From NCBI GenBank assembly GCA_051876355.1, contig JBJEHU010000037.1:186001-250000 (forward strand): 64,000 nucleotides of DNA, read 5' to 3'. The notes beneath the pieces are model-generated. The model was given only the letters and a program-made list of their open reading frames with translations. It was not told where the DNA came from and made no database searches. The translations under genes and the position numbers were made by a program. Source of the DNA: Olsenella_L sp051876355. GTDB lineage: Bacteria; Actinomycetota; Coriobacteriia; Coriobacteriales; Atopobiaceae. This document shows, piece after piece, positions 60,242 to 64,000 of this stretch (position 1 is its first letter; each line of letters begins with the position of its first letter).

Positions 60242-61164
60242 TGGAGAGGCAGAGCAACGCCGTGGCAGGACTCGGTGCCCTCACGACGGGCGGTGCGGAT
60301 CCGCTCCAGCGCCCCGTGGCCATCGTCTGCGATTCCTCCTGCACGCTCTCGCGTACCCGTGCAGAGGAGCTCGGGGTCACGATGGTCCCCATGCACTACA
60401 ACGTCGACGGCGTCCGCTATGCAGAGACGTTCCGGAACGAGAATGGCGACTATGATGCCCTGTTCCGCCAAGGCAGGCTGCTCGTGACAGAGGCAGTCTA
60501 CCAGGACGAGTTCGCAGACGAGTTCAGGCGCCTCCTCAAGGCAGACTTCGCCGTGCTCTGCCTCACGATCTCCTCGAGGCTCTCCGGCACCTACCGGAGC
60601 GCCGTGCAGGCGAGAAATCAGCTCGTCCGTGAAGGCGAGGACGGAGACCGCATCTGCATCGTCGATTCCTGGACGACATCGGGCGGGCTCGAGTTCCTCG
60701 TGCGCCAGGCAAGGAAGCTTGTCTCGCTTGGCTACAGCCTCGACACAGTCGGGCATAAGCTCGAGGACGAGCGTGCCCGTCAGGGCATCGCCTTCACGGT
60801 TCCCGACCTCGAGGTCCTGAGAAGATCGGGACGCCTCGGTGCGACGCGCCGTGCGGTGCCATCGAATCTCGACCGCTATCTTGTCATGGAGCTTCAGGAG
60901 GGCGGCATCAAGGATGTCTGCGTCGCCCACGGCATGAGGGGAACGGCGCGTGCGCTCGTCGCACAGGTGCCGGAAGAGGCCCGCATGAACTCTGTGACCG
61001 TCACAGGCTACGGAGAGGCGCATGACGCAGTCGAGGAGCTCGTCCATGAGGTGAGGCGCGAGCTGCCGAAGACGACGATTCATGTGCGCGATGGAGGCCC
61101 TGTCGTATCGCTCCATCTCGGAGTCGGCTCCGTGAGCCTTGCTTGGCGAAACTTTGCCGAATAG
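60241..61164 (+). CDS. DegV-family fatty-acid-binding protein (FakB-like)
   Basis: Expected to bind a fatty acid and present it to a fatty-acid kinase for phosphorylation and phospholipid synthesis. Its position after the fab/acc genes fits this. It encodes 307 residues: IVCDSSCTLS, the lipid-pocket motif TISSRLSGTYRSA, and FTVPDLEVLRRSGRLG. ATG 60241 shares its first base with the accDA stop; GGAAGGAGGG precedes it. The first 25 residues, before the DegV fold begins, look disordered. No FakA-type kinase gene is in the window. Confidence 0.88.
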   Translation: MERQSNAVAGLGALTTGGADPLQRPVAIVCDSSCTLSRTRAEELGVTMVPMHYNVDGVRYAETFRNENGDYDALFRQGRLLVTEAVYQDEFADEFRRLLKADFAVLCLTISSRLSGTYRSAVQARNQLVREGEDGDRICIVDSWTTSGGLEFLVRQARKLVSLGYSLDTVGHKLEDERARQGIAFTVPDLEVLRRSGRLGATRRAVPSNLDRYLVMELQEGGIKDVCVAHGMRGTARALVAQVPEEARMNSVTVTGYGEAHDAVEELVHEVRRELPKTTIHVRDGGPVVSLHLGVGSVSLAWRNFAE

Positions 61165-61238
61165 GCATGATTTGCGGAGAGCGCGTGTGCGGAATGTTGC
61201 AGAAGCATTGCAGAGCGCAAATTCTCTCTGATGCAAGC

Positions 61239-61266
61239 TTGCAATGGCCCGGTGTTTCCGTATACT
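61239..61266 (+). promoter_or_regulatory. Promoter of the first tRNA-Asn gene
   Basis: TTGCAA-N16-TATACT, with the -10 ending 27 bases before the mature tRNA. The -35 overlaps the perfect 12-base palindrome TGCAAGCTTGCA (61232-61243). Confidence 0.7.
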
Positions 61267-61293
61267 AGCTAGTGCGCTTTGGCGCGGACACAT

Positions 61294-61368
61294 TCCCCGG
61301 TGGCGCAGTGGTAGCGCAACTGACTGTTAATCAGTGTGTCGTAGGTTCGAACCCTACCCGGGGAGCCA
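61294..61368 (+). tRNA. tRNA-Asn (anticodon GTT), first copy
   Basis: Cloverleaf by eye: acceptor TCCCCGG / CCGGGGA, D-arm GCGC/GCGC, anticodon stem ACTGA/TCAGT with GTT at 61326-61328, T-arm GTAGG-TTCGAAC-CCTAC. Discriminator is G and CCA is encoded (61366-61368). Identical to the copy at 62325. Confidence 0.97.
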
Positions 61369-61376
61369 GCAGATTC

Positions 61377-61408
61377 GAGAGCCTGTCGAAAGACAGGCTC
61401 TCTTTTTT
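61377..61408 (+). terminator. Terminator of the first tRNA-Asn gene
   Basis: Perfect 11-bp stem GAGAGCCTGTC / GACAGGCTCTC with a GAAA loop, then TTTTTT. Confidence 0.95.
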
Positions 61409-61412
61409 ATAA

Positions 61413-62135
61413 CTATTCCCTGACAGACTTGATTGTCTTTAAGGTCCAGCTTTCGGTATCGACGAGCGGGAACTCCTCGGTGCCGATGGGGCCTCCCCAG
61501 GAATACGTGGAGAAGACATCGCAGCTTAGGAGATTGCCCTCCTGCTCAATGCGCTTCACCGGCGTATGGCCGACGACCTGGAAGAGCTCCTGGGGCTGAT
61601 AAAGGACATCGAGGTCTGCCATGCCCTGCGGACGTGCCCAGATGGGGGAGAGATCCTGCCAGAGCTCCTCTCTGCCCATCTTGTTGATAGCGGAAAGAGC
61701 CTCATCGATGGTGAAGCCTGAAAGGCCCTCATCCTCGACGAAGTCGGCAAGGAGGCCTGCATGCGAGAAGCAGACATCGTCGATGCGGTGGATGAATGCC
61801 TTCCGGTCATCTGGCACCTTGTCCCAGAACGCACGGGAGCACTACTGCACATGGCGGAGAACCTGGCCTCTGGCCATGCCGCTCTCCGGTGCTTCCCAGA
61901 AATATGACACGTCATGGTTCCCGTAGCACCAGAGCGTATCCGGATGTGCGGCGAGGAAGCGTTCTGCCCGGTCATAGAGCGCATCGTATGCCTCAGGTCT
62001 GCGCTGCATCCCCCAATCGTCCGGAAGGTCGCCGAGCTGGACAATTGCATCGGGATGCTCTTTAGATATGGCATCCTCGGCCGCATCGAACATCCATGGC
62101 TTCAGATGGATATCGGGAATGACAAGGACAAGCAT
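61413..62135 (-). pseudogene. Metallophosphoesterase interrupted by one in-frame TAG
   Basis: A calcineurin-like phosphoesterase frame of 240 residues broken by TAG at codon 98 (61842-61844). The metal-site motifs lie on both sides of the stop in the same frame: DIH (D8, H10), GDLPDD (35-40) and GNHD (72-75) before it, SHAGL and VVGHTPV after it. There is no frameshift. ATG 62135 has GGAGGT upstream. Because the active site needs both halves, the gene is probably inactive unless the stop is read through. The region after the stop could restart at 61817, but would lack half of the site. It lies between the two tRNA-Asn genes on the opposite strand. Confidence 0.8.
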
Positions 62136-62266
62136 GGGGACCTCCGTTCTCGGATGAGGGCTTTTCCAAGAGTACAAGATGGGATTGCCGACCGTATGCT
62201 AGGCTGCACGCCTATCGAGGCAGTGCAGCCATGATTGCCTTGGCCAAAGATTTTCCGAAATAGTTG

Positions 62267-62294
62267 TTGCATCGAAGAGAAGAAACCTTATACT
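62267..62294 (+). promoter_or_regulatory. Promoter of the second tRNA-Asn gene
   Basis: TTGCAT-N16-TATACT, the same layout and -10 as the first tRNA-Asn promoter. Confidence 0.7.
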
Positions 62295-62324
62295 GAGTAC
62301 TTGCGCAACGGCGCAGTTACATAT

Positions 62325-62399
62325 TCCCCGGTGGCGCAGTGGTAGCGCAACTGACTGTTAATCAGTGTGTCGTAGGTTCGAACCCTACCCGGGGAGCCA
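62325..62399 (+). tRNA. tRNA-Asn (anticodon GTT), second copy
   Basis: Identical over all 75 bases to the copy at 61294, anticodon GTT at 62357-62359, CCA encoded. Spaced 1031 bases from the first copy. Confidence 0.97.
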
Positions 62400-62407
62400 G
62401 AGATTCC

Positions 62408-62435
62408 AGAGCCGGACTTGATGTTCGGCTCTTTT
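62408..62435 (+). terminator. Terminator of the second tRNA-Asn gene
   Basis: AGAGCCGGA / TTCGGCTCT, a 9-bp stem with one G-U pair, then TTTT. Its position and stem start resemble the terminator after the first copy. Confidence 0.8.
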
Positions 62436-62576
62436 GCTATGAAGAGCCTGTCTCAGCCGGAGCATCAAACAGACAGATGTGTCGCCATCTGTCGAGAGGA
62501 TATCCTAAGCTGCCTGCAGAAACGTCGAGCTTGTGTGCACTCAGCCGACAGGCCATATCGAAGGATAGAGGGCCTG

Positions 62577-62585
62577 TGCTAGCAT
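62577..62585 (+). promoter_or_regulatory. Weak extended -10 candidate for the ABC exporter genes
   Basis: TG-C-TAGCAT, 49 bases before the TTG start at 62634. It fits the TGCTAnnAT pattern seen at other promoters in the window but has no -35. Confidence 0.3.
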
Positions 62586-62633
62586 ACATACGATAGCTCG
62601 GATTATTAGAACTTGCGTAGCAACGGAGGCATT

Positions 62634-63464
62634 TTGGCTACCAGCGAAGCTACAAACAATGGGCATCTCATTTCAGGCAAGGATGCCTGGTATCCGCCCG
62701 CGAAGCGTGACCGCTTCATTATCCAGCAGCTTGTCAGCAAAGACTTCAAGCTCAGGTATCGCCGTTCGGTCCTCGGCGTTGCCTGGTCGGTCCTGAACCC
62801 GCTCCTCATGATGATCGTCATGTCTGCCGTGTTCTCGACGTTCATGCGCTATGCAGACGATTCCATCGGCTGCTATCCGCTCTACCTCATCCTCGGCAAC
62901 ACGGCCTTCCAGCTCATGAGCGATGCTACGAGCCAGGGCCTCACATCAATCATCGGAGCTGCCTCGCTTCTGAAGAAGGTCAAGATCAACCGCTATGTGT
63001 TCCCGGTGCAGAAGGTTCTCTCTGCAGCTGTGAACTATGCGTTCTCTTGCATCGCCATCTTCATCGTCATGCTCTTCTTCCAGATTCCGCTGACGCCGCT
63101 GGCACTGCTTCTGCCGGTTGCGCTTGCACTTCTTGTCATCTTCTCGATAGGTCTCTCACTTCTGCTCTCTGCCCTCGCCGTCTTCTTCCGTGATGTCATC
63201 CATCTCTGGAGCGTCGTCCTCACGGCCTGGACGTATGCCACGCCGCTCTTCTATCCGGTGAGCATCCTGCCCCATGCCATGCAGGTCTTCGAGGCCTTCA
63301 ACCCGATCTATCTCTACGTCACGTTCATCCGCGACATCCTGCTCTGGCAGACGATGCCGACGCTGAGCCTCGTGATTCGCTGCGCAATCTGGGCCTTCGC
63401 CTCGCTTGCCCTCGGATATGTCGTGTTCCATCGCCACGAGCACAAGTTCATCCTCTACATCTAG
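62634..63464 (+). CDS. ABC-2 type polysaccharide/teichoic-acid exporter permease
   Basis: The membrane subunit of a Wzm/TagG-like exporter that moves lipid-linked polysaccharide or teichoic acid across the membrane. It encodes 276 residues: a cytoplasmic amphipathic start with QLVSKDFKLRYRRSVLGVAWSVLNP, the family's gate-helix region, then about six membrane segments. TTG 62634 is chosen because GGAGG lies 4 bases upstream; an earlier in-frame TTG (62613) lacks a ribosome-binding site. The ATPase gene follows after 13 bases. Confidence 0.88.
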   Translation: MATSEATNNGHLISGKDAWYPPAKRDRFIIQQLVSKDFKLRYRRSVLGVAWSVLNPLLMMIVMSAVFSTFMRYADDSIGCYPLYLILGNTAFQLMSDATSQGLTSIIGAASLLKKVKINRYVFPVQKVLSAAVNYAFSCIAIFIVMLFFQIPLTPLALLLPVALALLVIFSIGLSLLLSALAVFFRDVIHLWSVVLTAWTYATPLFYPVSILPHAMQVFEAFNPIYLYVTFIRDILLWQTMPTLSLVIRCAIWAFASLALGYVVFHRHEHKFILYI

Positions 63465-63477
63465 GCACAGGAGTCCC

Positions 63478-64000
63478 ATGGCTGATACAAAGCTTCCTGA
63501 CGATATCGCGGTACGTGTCGACGACGTCTCGATGATCTTCAATATTGCGTCGGAGCAGTTCAACTCCCTCAAGGAGTACTTCATCGCGATCATGAAGCAC
63601 GAGCTCTCCTTCAAGGAGTTCCGCGCGCTCAACCACATCACGTTCGATGTGCACAAGGGCGAGGCATTCGGCCTTGTCGGCACGAATGGGTCCGGCAAGT
63701 CGACGATGCTCAAGATCATCGCAGGAGTCCTCGAAGCGTCCGAAGGCACCTGCACGGTCAACGGTACGATCGCCCCGCTCATCGAGCTTGGCGCTGGCTT
63801 CGACCCCGAGCTCACGGCCCAGGAGAACATCTATCTGAATGGTGCCCTTCTCGGCTATTCCAAGGAGTTCATTGACCAGGAGTTCGACCACATCGTCGAG
63901 TTCGCTGAGCTCAAGGACTTCATGGAGATGCCGCTCAAGAACTACTCCTCCGGCATGGTTGCCCGCATCGCCTTTGCAATCGCCACGATCACGGATCCGG
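63478..64000 (+). CDS. ABC polysaccharide exporter ATPase (Wzt/TagH-like), partial
   Basis: ATP-binding partner of the permease just upstream. The window shows the first 174 residues and ends inside the gene: Walker A GTNGSGKST at 68-76, the Q-loop region IELGAGFDPELTAQENI, and an ABC signature NYSSGM in the form used by Wzt/TagH proteins instead of LSGGQ. AGGAG precedes ATG 63478. A C-terminal sugar-binding domain, if any, lies beyond the window. Confidence 0.88.
   Translation, partial: MADTKLPDDIAVRVDDVSMIFNIASEQFNSLKEYFIAIMKHELSFKEFRALNHITFDVHKGEAFGLVGTNGSGKSTMLKIIAGVLEASEGTCTVNGTIAPLIELGAGFDPELTAQENIYLNGALLGYSKEFIDQEFDHIVEFAELKDFMEMPLKNYSSGMVARIAFAIATITDP

Noticed and set aside
61842..61844. 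Amber recoding (pyrrolysine or similar) in the metallophosphoesterase
   Set aside because: TAG is an ordinary stop for many genes here (for example lysC, rpoD and hbd), and no recoding gene is visible. A nonsense mutation is simpler.
1..64000. CRISPR arrays, insertion sequences, prophage genes, toxin-antitoxin or defence loci
   Set aside because: No regularly spaced repeats, transposase or integrase motifs, phage structural genes or defence-type domains were found in any frame.

Overview
The window looks like chromosomal DNA from an anaerobic, high-GC actinobacterium. I lean towards the Coriobacteriia (Olsenella/Atopobium/Collinsella-like lineages), as an inference. The reasons are the strong G/C bias at third codon positions, the frequent GTG and TTG starts, and a mixture of actinobacterial codon use with gene sets best known from Firmicutes: a class III fructose-1,6-bisphosphatase, a transcription-attenuating T-box leader, a fabT/fabK-type fatty-acid cluster and a butyrate-forming cluster. 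No mobile element, prophage, CRISPR array or rRNA gene is visible.

Layout. 1-3600: aspartate-family amino-acid genes hom-lysC-asd, closed by a terminator. 3600-10622: a YegP-like protein, an L,D-transpeptidase, a SpoU methyltransferase, ftsH and class III fbp. 10800-16920: a T-box leader followed by ileS, lspA, rluD and a membrane glycosyltransferase. 17000-26200: guaB, a two-gene molybdenum hydroxylase of the xanthine dehydrogenase family, leuS and a LysR regulator. 26160-37940: a long translation/replication/transcription run rimP-nusA-infB-rbfA-nrnA-truB-ribF-dnaG-rpoD, many of these genes overlapping, then a small membrane protein.

38000-49400 is the metabolic centrepiece. After a 480-base AT-richer regulatory region with several hairpins come butyryl-CoA:acetate CoA-transferase, thiolase, crotonase, 3-hydroxybutyryl-CoA dehydrogenase, acyl-CoA dehydrogenase, etfB and etfA. 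Next is an unusual single-chain acyl-CoA dehydrogenase + EtfA-like domain + rubredoxin, and then a flavodiiron protein. The first seven can make butyrate from acetyl-CoA. The last two suggest a rubredoxin-linked electron outlet to O2 or NO.

49460-61170 is a complete type II fatty-acid synthesis block: birA, a FabT-like MarR regulator, fabH, acpP, fabK, fabD, fabG, fabF, accB, fabZ, accC, a fused accDA, and a DegV/FakB-like fatty-acid-binding protein. BirA would biotinylate AccB, the carboxylase genes make malonyl-CoA, and the Fab enzymes elongate. 61240-62435 holds two identical tRNA-Asn genes, each with its own promoter and terminator. They flank a metallophosphoesterase gene interrupted by one in-frame TAG. 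The window ends in a polysaccharide ABC exporter (permease, and an ATPase cut by the window edge).

All functional calls are by recognition of motifs and family resemblance. No database search was run.
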